Source: an uncultured Candidatus Saccharibacteria bacterium (lineage in GTDB: Bacteria > Patescibacteria > Saccharimonadia > Saccharimonadales > UBA4665). From it: a stretch of DNA of 23,637 nucleotides. The number at the start of each line of letters is the position of its first letter. Position 1 is the stretch's first letter. The position numbers were made by a program, and so were the translations under genes. Shown piece after piece: positions 1 through 6,731 of the stretch. The stretch lies in NCBI GenBank assembly GCA_903925195.1, contig CAIYEO010000056.1, forward strand, positions 1 through 23,637, read 5' to 3'. Below the pieces are notes generated by a model. That model was not told where the DNA came from, searched no databases, and saw only the letters and a program-made list of their open reading frames with translations.

Positions 1-2
1 CA

Positions 3-710
3 TATACTCATAACTTAGCTGCTAATTGTACCTACTTCCAGAGCGACACCGAGACAAACACGGGCGATAACTCTGCTCAACAATACGTCGGAGCATGGAC
101 TGGATATACAGCTACAACAACCACTGTTAGCGCAGACTGTTCTCCATCGGCAACCTGTTCATACACGGGAAACAACATATTTAGAGCATTTAGAAGCCTT
201 AATATTCCACACAGAGAATATGTAGAGGGTGCCACAGCTGCTTGTTCGGCATCTGGAAATGCGGCTAAACATATCCCTGAACTTTACATGTATGATGTTA
301 CAGATAAAGCTAATTGCGCAAACGAAGTGCTTCCTATGAGTCAATTCAGCTTTGCTGCTCCACCTACAGGATTCACCTTCATTACTCCTACTTTATGTAA
401 TGATGGTCATGATTGTAGTGATACTGTCGTAGACAACTGGTTGAAGGATCCAACACGATTACCCGCCCTATTTAACACTGCAGCATATAAGAGCGGTCAG
501 GTTATGCTTGAGATCTGGTATGACGAAGATCATGCTAAACCAAATACATTTGCTTGTTGGTCATGTAAGCAGTCTGTAGTTCCAGCTACTACTGATCCAA
601 CATATGCTGGTGAAAGTCAACTATGGCTAAATCTTCTAGGAGCACCAACTACTAACCTCGGCGGAATAACAAATGGCTTAGATATCAGAACTATAGTAGG
701 GACACCATAG
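3..710 (+). CDS. Secreted phosphoesterase family protein (PF04185-like), 5' truncated
   Basis: This reading frame is open from the left edge to a TAG, so only the last 235 residues are present. The fragment matches the C-terminal part of the phosphoesterase family PF04185 (acid phosphatases and phospholipase C-like enzymes). The run FITPTLCNDGHDCSD followed by DNWLKD corresponds to the family's FITPNLCNDMHDCS...WL signature. KHIP..YMYDVTD...C...VLPMSQF corresponds to the family's HNPF.YF...C...V.P..QF stretch, and a later IWYDEDHAKPN resembles its DEDD...N region. Several cysteines suggest disulphides and an extracytoplasmic protein. The likely activity is hydrolysis of phosphomonoesters or phosphodiesters outside the membrane. 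Many family members are Tat substrates, which fits tatA and tatC a few hundred bases downstream, but the signal peptide is outside the window. Substrate cannot be inferred. Confidence 0.72.
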   Translation, partial: YTHNLAANCTYFQSDTETNTGDNSAQQYVGAWTGYTATTTTVSADCSPSATCSYTGNNIFRAFRSLNIPHREYVEGATAACSASGNAAKHIPELYMYDVTDKANCANEVLPMSQFSFAAPPTGFTFITPTLCNDGHDCSDTVVDNWLKDPTRLPALFNTAAYKSGQVMLEIWYDEDHAKPNTFACWSCKQSVVPATTDPTYAGESQLWLNLLGAPTTNLGGITNGLDIRTIVGTP

Positions 711-756
711 TCATGACAAAAACAACTACCACGATCAATAAAGGAGAACAACGATA

Positions 757-1239
757 ATGGAATCAGTAGAACCTACAAACCTAGATAATAAGTCAAAGAT
801 TAAATCTAAGCAACAATTCTTCATCTTCCTAGCAATCGCTATATTACTAATAGTTGGTGTAGTCCTAATTACTATGAACGGTAACAAGTCTAGCACTTCA
901 AACAATCAACAATCTACCCAGAAGCCAGAAGCTGGATATCTACAGAATAATGCTCAGCTAAGAGACTATAAGAGTTCTGCTACGATCCAGCTTACTGCCA
1001 AAGGACCATTGCCATCGACTCTCATAGTTCACAAGGACGTTAAGATAGCATTTCAAAACCTAGATAATAAGTCACATACAATCGCTATAGTTCCTAGCGA
1101 AAAAGTACCACCTCTATTTTTCAATAATAGACCAATCATTGTTGGCGGTGGATACGTATACGTAATTCATACAAGCCTAACCTTCCATTATTACTACTTA
1201 GATAATCCAAAATTAGTTGGTGTAGTCGAAGTAAGATAA
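757..1239 (+). CDS. Membrane-anchored cupredoxin-like protein lacking the usual copper ligands
   Basis: The 160-residue product has one N-terminal membrane segment at about residues 22-40 after a short charged cytoplasmic tail. A Ser/Asn/Gln-rich linker follows, then an extracytoplasmic domain of about 80 residues. That domain follows the cupredoxin layout: a hydrophobic strand before KDVKIAFQNLDNKSHTIAI, then a glycine-rich IIVGGGYVYVI strand, then a final strand ending VGVVEV. Blue-copper proteins carry Cys and His in the last loop (Y.C..H...G). Here that loop reads FHYYYLDNPKLVG with no Cys, so a type-1 copper site looks absent and only the HT histidine is kept. An AAAGGAG Shine-Dalgarno sequence at 739-745 supports the ATG. 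It lies 46 bp after the phosphoesterase and 80 bp before tatA. A structural or electron-transfer-independent role is possible; function is unknown. Confidence 0.55.
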   Translation: MESVEPTNLDNKSKIKSKQQFFIFLAIAILLIVGVVLITMNGNKSSTSNNQQSTQKPEAGYLQNNAQLRDYKSSATIQLTAKGPLPSTLIVHKDVKIAFQNLDNKSHTIAIVPSEKVPPLFFNNRPIIVGGGYVYVIHTSLTFHYYYLDNPKLVGVVEVR

Positions 1240-1260
1240 TTACCGCTTAGCTAAAAACTG

Positions 1261-1287
1261 TTTACATCTTAAAGCATAAGGTATACA
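1261..1287 (+). promoter_or_regulatory. Possible weak promoter upstream of tatA
   Basis: TTTACA at 1261-1266 and TATACA at 1282-1287 are separated by 15 nt, which is short for a sigma-70-type promoter. The 80-bp gap between the cupredoxin-like gene and tatA contains no better candidate. Transcription of tatA-tatC from here or by read-through from upstream is equally possible. Confidence 0.25.
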
Positions 1288-1319
1288 GTAAATATACAAA
1301 CGTAAATGAGGGAGACTAT

Positions 1320-1496
1320 ATGACTGGTAAAATTGAAGGCGTAATCGTACTAGTTCTTATAATATTATTATTATTTGGATCTAAGAGAATACCAGAACTT
1401 GCTAAAAGTATCGGTGCATCTGTTAAAGAAGTAAAAAACGGATTTAACGGAACTAGCGACGATAAAACTGTAGCCGAAGCTGATAAAAAAGATTAA
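1320..1496 (+). CDS. tatA: Sec-independent protein translocase subunit TatA
   Basis: The product is a 58-residue TatA/E-family protein. It has an N-terminal hydrophobic helix at about residues 7-19, the FG hinge at residues 19-20, and the amphipathic helix SKRIPELAKSIGASVKEVKNGF. The amphipathic helix carries the conserved P-E-L-A/G pattern. A short acidic and lysine-rich tail follows. TatA forms the homo-oligomeric element of the twin-arginine pathway, which exports folded proteins across the cytoplasmic membrane together with TatC. A strong GAGGGAG Shine-Dalgarno sequence at 1308-1314, five bases before the ATG, fixes the start. The gene is 28 bp upstream of tatC and is surely cotranscribed with it. 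No separate tatB is seen, as in minimal TatAC systems. Confidence 0.9.
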   Translation: MTGKIEGVIVLVLIILLLFGSKRIPELAKSIGASVKEVKNGFNGTSDDKTVAEADKKD

Positions 1497-1524
1497 CAAA
1501 TAGCAAAAAGGACTTTATAAGGGT

Positions 1525-2505
1525 GTGAATTCGTCTCAAACTTTCCATGACCACGTGAGAGAGCTACGAAATAGAATTTTAGTGGTTCTATTATGCGTGG
1601 GATTATTTTCTGTGATTGGATATGTGCTTAGAAACCCGATTGTTAATTTCATCCAAAGGCCTATTGCATCACCCCTCTACTACAACACTCCAGCTGGTGC
1701 GTTTAATCTTGTCTTTAAGATATCCTTCATAGTCGGTATATTTTTATCAATCCCAATCATTGTCTATAACTTAATTAGATTTTTGGAGCCAGCATTCAGC
1801 AAGAAGATTAAGGGGAAGCAAATAATTGGCTCCCTATTCTTCTCTTGTTTATTAGCAGTCATGGGGGCAGCATTCGGCTACTACATCCTTCTGCCATTAT
1901 CTCTACATTTCTTTGGGGGTTATTCATCAAAGAATATCTCAGCCCTAATATCTGCTAATGAATATTTTAATTACGTAATTAATCTAGGAATAGCATTCGC
2001 CCTATTATTTCAGATTCCATTAATAATTGACTTTATAAATAGAATTTCACCCATAAAGCCTAGTCAGTTATTAAAGTATCAAAAACACGTCATAGTTATC
2101 GCCATAATTATCGCTATTGCTTTGCCTTTCACTTTTGATCCGATTACTCAATTCGTCGTAGCAGTTCCAATCATAATTCTTTACTACCTATCGATACTAT
2201 CAGTAATGTTTAGTAATAGAGGGCTACATAAGAAACAGGCAATTGAGCAAGCCGTCGTCTACTATGCCCAACCAGTTACGCAGCCTGTCTTACCAGTATA
2301 TGAGCCTACACCGGCCCATATCGAGGCCCATGAGGTACTTTCTGCTAATACTAGACCAAGGATTAGGTATTTTGATGTAGTACCAGCTAGGAAGTCTCCT
2401 GTAGTGAATCCCAAGACTTCTATTAAACAGGCTACTATAAAATCTAGACCAATCCAGAAAACCAGATTCGTGGATGGATTTAGACCAATCATAAACAACG
2501 TATAG
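1525..2505 (+). CDS. tatC: Sec-independent protein translocase subunit TatC with a long C-terminal tail
   Basis: TatC is the polytopic receptor that recognises twin-arginine signal peptides. The N-terminus FHDHVRELRNRIL contains the family's H(L/V).ELR.R motif. It is followed by a periplasmic loop, the F-LVFK..F segment, and in total about six hydrophobic segments up to roughly residue 235. The FLEPAF stretch matches the family's conserved region before the second cytoplasmic loop. The start is GTG; no in-frame ATG lies upstream, and the next frame is closed by nearby stops. TatC proteins are usually about 250 residues. This one has 326, and the extra tail of about 85 residues is rich in proline, valine, arginine and lysine and has no recognised domain. 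Together with tatA it makes a two-component TatAC system, probably serving the phosphoesterase encoded upstream. Confidence 0.92.
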   Translation: MNSSQTFHDHVRELRNRILVVLLCVGLFSVIGYVLRNPIVNFIQRPIASPLYYNTPAGAFNLVFKISFIVGIFLSIPIIVYNLIRFLEPAFSKKIKGKQIIGSLFFSCLLAVMGAAFGYYILLPLSLHFFGGYSSKNISALISANEYFNYVINLGIAFALLFQIPLIIDFINRISPIKPSQLLKYQKHVIVIAIIIAIALPFTFDPITQFVVAVPIIILYYLSILSVMFSNRGLHKKQAIEQAVVYYAQPVTQPVLPVYEPTPAHIEAHEVLSANTRPRIRYFDVVPARKSPVVNPKTSIKQATIKSRPIQKTRFVDGFRPIINNV

Positions 2506-2521
2506 CCTCAATTTAATAAAA

Positions 2522-2564
2522 AAATATAACAATATAATCTGTTAATGGTTATATTGTTATATTT
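2522..2564. terminator. 16-bp perfect inverted repeat, probable bidirectional transcription stop
   Basis: The arms 2522-2537 and 2549-2564 are perfectly complementary over 16 bp with an 11-nt loop. The stem is almost entirely A/T with one internal C-G pair. On the minus strand it is followed by a T-run (the complement of the A-tract at 2518-2524), as in an intrinsic terminator. On the plus strand the downstream sequence is only moderately T-rich. It sits 16 bp after the tatC stop, so ending the tat transcript is the likely role. It could alternatively be an operator for the gene at 2600. Confidence 0.55.
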
Positions 2565-2599
2565 ACAATAGTATCATTCTAGTCTAAAATATACTTTCT

Positions 2600-3037
2600 A
2601 TGTTTGGGATGACTGACATTAATTCGAGGCAGTCGAAGACTTGTCTATATCTTTGTCTTATTTTTGTATTTCTATTAATACTATCAATCAATTCAAAGGC
2701 TTTTGCTGCGACTACTGAGATTAGAGCAATTATTGAACCAGTTCGATATATTTATTTAGATAACAACGATAGAGTTACAAAAATTCAAACCAATATATCA
2801 CTCGATAAACCTGCGTTAACTTTTTGGATCAACCATAATTCTAAAAACATAAATCCTAACCGTAAAGCTATAGATCAATATGATATTTTTATTAAATATA
2901 TTCCAAAAAATAAAATTGGAACTTTTTATGCTAGTAAAAAAAGCATAAATCAGTTGAGCTTCACGGCTATTTTTTCACGCTTATCTCCAATTGAATCTAC
3001 CAAAATATATCAGTTTAACTTTTTAAAAAATAATTAA
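2600..3037 (+). CDS. Small secreted protein of unknown function
   Basis: I do not recognise a family. The 145-residue product begins with a clear signal peptide: a charged N-region, a hydrophobic core LYLCLIFVFLLILSI and a likely cleavage after AFA at about residue 36. The mature part is lysine- and asparagine-rich, has no cysteine and no second membrane segment, and looks beta-rich. The segment EPVRYIYLDNNDRVTKIQTN resembles short extracellular proteins I associate with Saccharibacteria surface loci, but this is recall only. A TATACT box at 2590-2595 sits 4 nt before this ATG and 13 nt before an in-frame second ATG (2609). The true start may therefore be 2609, giving 142 residues. The stop TAA shares its bases with the stop of the convergent gene on the minus strand. 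Confidence 0.6.
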   Translation: MFGMTDINSRQSKTCLYLCLIFVFLLILSINSKAFAATTEIRAIIEPVRYIYLDNNDRVTKIQTNISLDKPALTFWINHNSKNINPNRKAIDQYDIFIKYIPKNKIGTFYASKKSINQLSFTAIFSRLSPIESTKIYQFNFLKNN

Positions 3038-3816
3038 CCAATACCAAGCATTGTTAATTCATAAGCTTCAGTAATAATTACAATTCCAACCACTGTCTGC
3101 GTTCCACCAGTAAGAGTAAGATTAGCAGCAACCTGTGCGATAGCCACATTACGGATTGATGCCACTGTCTGCGTTCCACCAGTAAGAGTAAGATTAGCAG
3201 CAACCTGTGCGATAGCCACATTAACTACTGGAGTGGGTGAAATTGCTACAACCAAGTTCGCATGAGCTCTAGCTGATCCTAATGTGTTCGTGTAGCTTTT
3301 AGCCGATAGAGTAGTTCCTGGAATAGAATATGCTCCAGCTGTAATTCCCACAGTAGAAACTCCCGTTAAAGCTGCGTCCCATGTCATTGAAGCCATACCA
3401 TTGACTGCACCAGTACCTACTAATACTATATCGGTAGATTTAGTAGTGGTTATTGCTGTAGTATTGTTACCGGTCGAACTTAAGTTACTAGCTGGTTGGA
3501 TTGTATCGACTGTTGGTAATGCACCTAAGCCTGAAATTTCCCAAAATAATAGTCCATTTAAGGTTCCACCTGAACCTGCGACTGGAGTTATAGATGTTTC
3601 GCCACCAGCTGCTATTTTATATAAATAAAATATACTACTAGTACTTGTGGAATAAACCGCACTTGTTGCTGATAACTGTGTCCAGCCTGTGGCCGTAGGA
3701 GTAGCTGTAGTAGATGTCTGGTTTACCATCAAAACCAACATATTCCCAGCTGTAGCTGCACCAAAAGTTACACTTCCAAATTGGGCCTGTACTCCTTGAA
3801 CAAATGCAACTGCCAT
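3034..3816 (-). CDS. Phage virion/tail-like beta-rich protein with C-terminal tandem repeats
   Basis: The 260-residue protein is rich in Ser, Thr, Gly, Ala and Val, has no signal peptide or membrane segment and very few charged residues. The N-terminal part reads GNMLVLMVNQTS...ATGWTQL..., a pattern common in phage structural proteins annotated only as hypothetical or tail proteins. The C-terminus has two copies of a 20-residue unit, NVAIAQVAANLTLTGGTQTV, at about residues 199-219 and 223-243, encoded by a 62-bp perfect DNA repeat. A GAGGG Shine-Dalgarno-like sequence lies about 12 nt before the ATG. It is the last gene of the minus-strand cassette and meets the gene at 2600 tail to tail. A role in an extracellular appendage or virion surface is inferred from composition and neighbours; the ligand is unknown. 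Confidence 0.55.
   Translation of the reverse strand: MAVAFVQGVQAQFGSVTFGAATAGNMLVLMVNQTSTTATPTATGWTQLSATSAVYSTSTSSIFYLYKIAAGGETSITPVAGSGGTLNGLLFWEISGLGALPTVDTIQPASNLSSTGNNTTAITTTKSTDIVLVGTGAVNGMASMTWDAALTGVSTVGITAGAYSIPGTTLSAKSYTNTLGSARAHANLVVAISPTPVVNVAIAQVAANLTLTGGTQTVASIRNVAIAQVAANLTLTGGTQTVVGIVIITEAYELTMLGIG
3090..3223. repeat. 62-bp perfect direct repeat, 72-bp period
   Basis: Bases 3090-3151 and 3162-3223 are identical over 62 bp, separated by 10 bp. The period of 72 bp keeps the reading frame and encodes two 24-residue units in the C-terminal tail of the minus-strand protein at 3034-3816. Complete identity, including synonymous positions, indicates a recent tandem duplication or ongoing homogenisation. 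Confidence 0.95.
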
Positions 3817-3881
3817 TAAAAAATAACCCTCATATTCAAACTAGCCTGAGAAGTTTTAGTGTAAGATTTGATTGCATTCAT

Positions 3882-3906
3882 GGGCTAGCCTTTCTGGGCT
3901 ATGCCC
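3882..3906 (-). other. GC-rich intercistronic hairpin
   Basis: Bases 3882-3890 pair with 3897-3906 as a 9-bp stem (GGGCTAGCC against GGC-TA-T-GCCC) with one bulged base at 3902 and a 6-nt loop. It is markedly more GC-rich than its surroundings. It lies between the 44-codon reading frame and the last gene of the minus-strand cassette. No T-run follows on either strand, so it is not a standard terminator. RNA processing, mRNA stability or translational control are possible. Confidence 0.45.
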
Positions 3907-3945
3907 TTATACTTGTGTATCTTGAATCTGAGCATTTAAATGCAC

Positions 3946-4080
3946 CTAGGTACTAGAAATTATTTTATCTTCGTTGAGATTATTATATTTACCCTGTGAA
4001 AGACTGCTAATATAAGAAAAAATGCCATAATCAGAATTCTGCACATTAACCAAATGTTGAATAGATATTTGGTAAGTCAT
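3946..4080 (-). CDS. Possible 44-residue protein in the tail-like cassette
   Basis: An ATG two bases after the stop of the preceding minus-strand gene opens a 44-codon frame ending in TAG. Its product begins MTYQISIQHLVNVQNSDYG and is polar, without a membrane segment, cysteines or a recognised motif. The close spacing, consistent with translational coupling, and the otherwise empty 266-bp gap on this strand favour a real small gene. No strong Shine-Dalgarno sequence is visible beyond what could come from re-initiation. It may instead be chance open sequence in AT-rich DNA. Confidence 0.35.
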   Translation of the reverse strand: MTYQISIQHLVNVQNSDYGIFSYISSLSQGKYNNLNEDKIISST

Positions 4081-4082
4081 AT

Positions 4083-4511
4083 CTATGCCAAGTTAAATAC
4101 ACCATTTGTTGCGTCCCAGGTGATAGTAAATGTTCCTCCACCGGATGCGGTCTGTGTACCACCAAAGTCTATATGGGCAATAATATGGCTGGCATTAGTC
4201 GTTGAATAAAGCTTAGCAGCTACGGCTGAAAAACCAGCACCTGTTGCAGTCCAGACTGTAGCGGCTGAAATCTTAGCAAGGTTTGGCGTAGTCGTATAAG
4301 TTGAAGTTGTGCGAGTCCCTACAGCAGATCCACCAGTCGTATAGCCGTTAGCCTGAGCTACTTCTGTACCACTAGTTGTGTAAGTAATATCTGTTGATGT
4401 GTAAGTTGAGGCGGAGAACAAAGCACAGTTAATGGTGTCTCCTGTCCAACTTACTGCTTTAGTTAATAAATCGAACTTGAACTGTGGGTAGATAGTTGTT
4501 ACTACTGCCAT
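4083..4511 (-). CDS. Phage-like structural protein of unknown function
   Basis: The 142-residue product has the layout of a phage virion protein family seen beside tail fibres. It opens with a KFDLLTKAVSWTGDTINCALFSAS segment, resembling 'DTIKVALLTSSY' in such proteins. A GYTTGG turn, a central WTATGAGFSAVAAKLY strand, and a terminal IDFGG...GGGTFTITWDATNGVF block follow. It lacks a signal peptide, membrane segments and long charged stretches. An AGGA sequence overlapping the end of the upstream gene, with a 3-bp gap, indicates tight coupling in one operon. In phages such proteins sit near the fibre or head surface; the exact role is not known. I recognise the pattern but cannot name an accession. 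Confidence 0.55.
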   Translation of the reverse strand: MAVVTTIYPQFKFDLLTKAVSWTGDTINCALFSASTYTSTDITYTTSGTEVAQANGYTTGGSAVGTRTTSTYTTTPNLAKISAATVWTATGAGFSAVAAKLYSTTNASHIIAHIDFGGTQTASGGGTFTITWDATNGVFNLA

Positions 4512-4514
4512 TGT

Positions 4515-4703
4515 TTATTCCTGTTCTCCTGGGGTTGCAAATAAATTGGCCGCAGGTACGTTAATTTTTACATTTATCTTTGGATTACCTTCTTCGTCAA
4601 AACCGTCTTGAGTTGAAATTGCTTTACCTCTTATAGTAGGAACACCTTTATCATCGTGTCCTATAACCTCATATTTTTTACCATTTATTTGAACGTAATC
4701 CAT
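4515..4703 (-). CDS. Small hypothetical protein of the tail-like cassette
   Basis: The product is about 62 residues: an N-terminal MDYVQINGKKYEVIGHDDKG hairpin-like segment, then a charged stretch and a C-terminal NVPAANLFATPGEQE. No family is recognised. Two in-frame ATGs are possible. The second (4703) is preceded at 6-nt spacing by GGAG, while the first (4715) lies upstream of that GGAG and has no site of its own. The shorter form is therefore preferred; the longer would add four residues (MEII). It lies 21 bp after the large repeat protein and 3 bp before the next gene on this strand, so it belongs to the same transcript. Confidence 0.55.
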   Translation of the reverse strand: MDYVQINGKKYEVIGHDDKGVPTIRGKAISTQDGFDEEGNPKINVKINVPAANLFATPGEQE

Positions 4704-4736
4704 TATTATCTCCATCAGTAATTATATATCAGTATT

Positions 4737-6728
4737 TTAGTGATACCAAATTGTACCTGTAATACCTGTTGATACTGTACTCGACCCTGTAGGTGTGGTT
4801 GTGGCAGCTATCTTAAGACCATTATTTAATATTGCTCCATTTGTAATCTCTAGGTTAGCAGCCAGTCCATTTGCAGCTGTTGCGTTGGCTGGTATGGTAA
4901 GCACAAAGGTAGGAACAGTACTTCCAAGAGTAACTGCTGCAGTAGTATCGAAGCATTGTAAATAAACTGGACTTGCATTTAAGTTTATAAGAATATATCC
5001 ACCAAACTTACCACCGGCACTCGATACAGTAACAGTAGTTGTAATTGCATTAGCAAAATAATTAGTCCAACCACCCGTTGTTGGAGATAAGTTAACCGTA
5101 CCTATCGTGTTAGTGCCAGCATTAAGTCCAACATTTCCAACTGTGTTTGCTCCTGTAGGAAGTGAAGCTAATGATACTGGTTGAGTGTAGTTACTCCCAT
5201 CAACTTTAATAGCCGTTGCATTTGCACTTGTACCGGAAAGGTCTACCTTCAGGTTGCCTGCAGTTGAATTATTAACTGTTACTGTATCGCTTGTAGTTAG
5301 AGGACGAATATCAATCTGTGCTGAAGAGTTAGTTTTAATAGCACGAACATTAGTTCCGTCATATCCAAGAGCTACTGTTCCTGTAGGAGTAGCTTGAGCA
5401 GAACTGTTAGTATATTGAGTACCACCTGATCCACCAGATTTAATATTTACATCCAGTGCATTACTTGTAGCACCAATTACATTTCCTGATCCGTCTACTA
5501 TTTTCGTCTTTTGACTTCCATCTGTTTGATTGGTAGCTGTTGCTCCACCATTAAGTGTTCCGAGGTTAGCAGTTATGGTACCCGATACTGGCTGTGTTGT
5601 GCCAGAGCCGTCCACCTTTAGTGCGGTCATTGACGAAGCACCCTGAACTGTTAGTACGTCCGAACTTGGAGTTCCTGCAGTACCAAGAGCTGGTTGTTTT
5701 GCGGTTGTTGCTGCACCATCAATTGTTCCAAGGTTTGCCGTAACGGTTCCGCTGATTTTTAAATTACCAGAACTATCTAATTGAAGAGATAGCTGTTGTC
5801 CGGTAGTTGGAGTTGGAGCACTTGAATTGTATACACCACCAACAGCTAAGGATTTAGTTGCAGCAGTTCCAGCACTAAGTGTACCAACTGTATCCTTGAG
5901 ACCAGTAGTGTTTGTAGCTGTAGTTCCAGCACTAGAATCAGATACCGTTAAAGTTCCAGACGAGGTAATAGGTATAGAAGCATTGGAAATAGTTGTTCTT
6001 AAATTACCACTAGTATCCGTAGAAAGTGGGTTTGTTTTACCGGTTGTGTAAGTTGGGGCTGATGTAGTAGTTGCGGTTTGAACAATTGGTCCTGTCTGTC
6101 CAAATGTAGTTGATCCTTGGGCAACCTGAAGAGCATTAGCTGAAGCATCTTTTACTTGGGTAATTTGATTTCCATTCGTCTGAATAGCTGACGTTGAAAT
6201 TCCATCTGCTGTCCCTATGTTGGCAGTAACCGTTCCGGATATAGGTAATGTTGATTGATCAGAAGCAATTACTACCGGCAGTGAGCTTGATGAGGCTTGA
6301 CTTCCTACGAAAGATGTTCCATTGTTACTATTAACGAGATTAACTTTTGTTGCTCCTTGTACTGCAAATAAGGGAATAGCTACGCCGGAAGCTCCATCTA
6401 CTTGCATCGATAGGGTTCCAGTAGCGGTTCCATCTGGCACGTCACCATAGGTATACTGAACGCCGCCTCCAAATGAAGTTATCTGATCACCATTACCATC
6501 AACCATACCTACAGCAAGTGGCTTATAGTTAGCAAGTGGAATCACATTTGCATTGTGGCCTAAACTATCAGTAATTTTTGTAGCCTGAGACCCATTTGTT
6601 AGATTTGTGCTGATACTGGCTAGATTGCCGCCAGTTTCAAGAGCATTATTCTGATCGCTAGCAAGAGTTACAGGAGTTGAATTAGCTTTTGTTGTTTGAC
6701 CATTGGGGTTAACTGGATTATATGACAT
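4737..6728 (-). CDS. Large repetitive phage tail-fibre/virion-surface-like protein
   Basis: The 663-residue protein consists mainly of degenerate beta repeats rich in Thr, Ser, Gly, Ala and Asn. Units such as PISGTVTANIGT, KISGTVTANLGT and QPVSGTITANLGT recur, as do LASDQ and IASDQS segments and VDGSG turns. These patterns are typical of phage fibre or surface proteins. The last 100 residues form a separate non-repetitive domain: KFGGYILINLNASPVYLQCFD..., then TVPTFVLTIPA, then GAILNNGLKIAAT, ending GTIWYH. That domain resembles a C-terminal domain seen on many virion proteins. There is no signal peptide, membrane anchor or sortase motif, so export by a cell-surface route is not indicated. 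Three bases separate it from the upstream gene. It is the largest product of the cassette and probably the filament or receptor-contact component. Confidence 0.6.
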   Translation of the reverse strand: MSYNPVNPNGQTTKANSTPVTLASDQNNALETGGNLASISTNLTNGSQATKITDSLGHNANVIPLANYKPLAVGMVDGNGDQITSFGGGVQYTYGDVPDGTATGTLSMQVDGASGVAIPLFAVQGATKVNLVNSNNGTSFVGSQASSSSLPVVIASDQSTLPISGTVTANIGTADGISTSAIQTNGNQITQVKDASANALQVAQGSTTFGQTGPIVQTATTTSAPTYTTGKTNPLSTDTSGNLRTTISNASIPITSSGTLTVSDSSAGTTATNTTGLKDTVGTLSAGTAATKSLAVGGVYNSSAPTPTTGQQLSLQLDSSGNLKISGTVTANLGTIDGAATTAKQPALGTAGTPSSDVLTVQGASSMTALKVDGSGTTQPVSGTITANLGTLNGGATATNQTDGSQKTKIVDGSGNVIGATSNALDVNIKSGGSGGTQYTNSSAQATPTGTVALGYDGTNVRAIKTNSSAQIDIRPLTTSDTVTVNNSTAGNLKVDLSGTSANATAIKVDGSNYTQPVSLASLPTGANTVGNVGLNAGTNTIGTVNLSPTTGGWTNYFANAITTTVTVSSAGGKFGGYILINLNASPVYLQCFDTTAAVTLGSTVPTFVLTIPANATAANGLAANLEITNGAILNNGLKIAATTTPTGSSTVSTGITGTIWYH

Positions 6729-6731
6729 AGA

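Noticed and set aside
1306..1323. Five-codon frame overlapping the tatA ribosome-binding site
   Set aside because: Its ATG overlaps the GAGGGAG site; most likely chance.
3816..3881. 21-codon minus-strand frame ending in TAATG at the start of the 3034-3816 gene
   Set aside because: Very short, no ribosome-binding site, no recognisable product; a possible leader peptide but unsupported.
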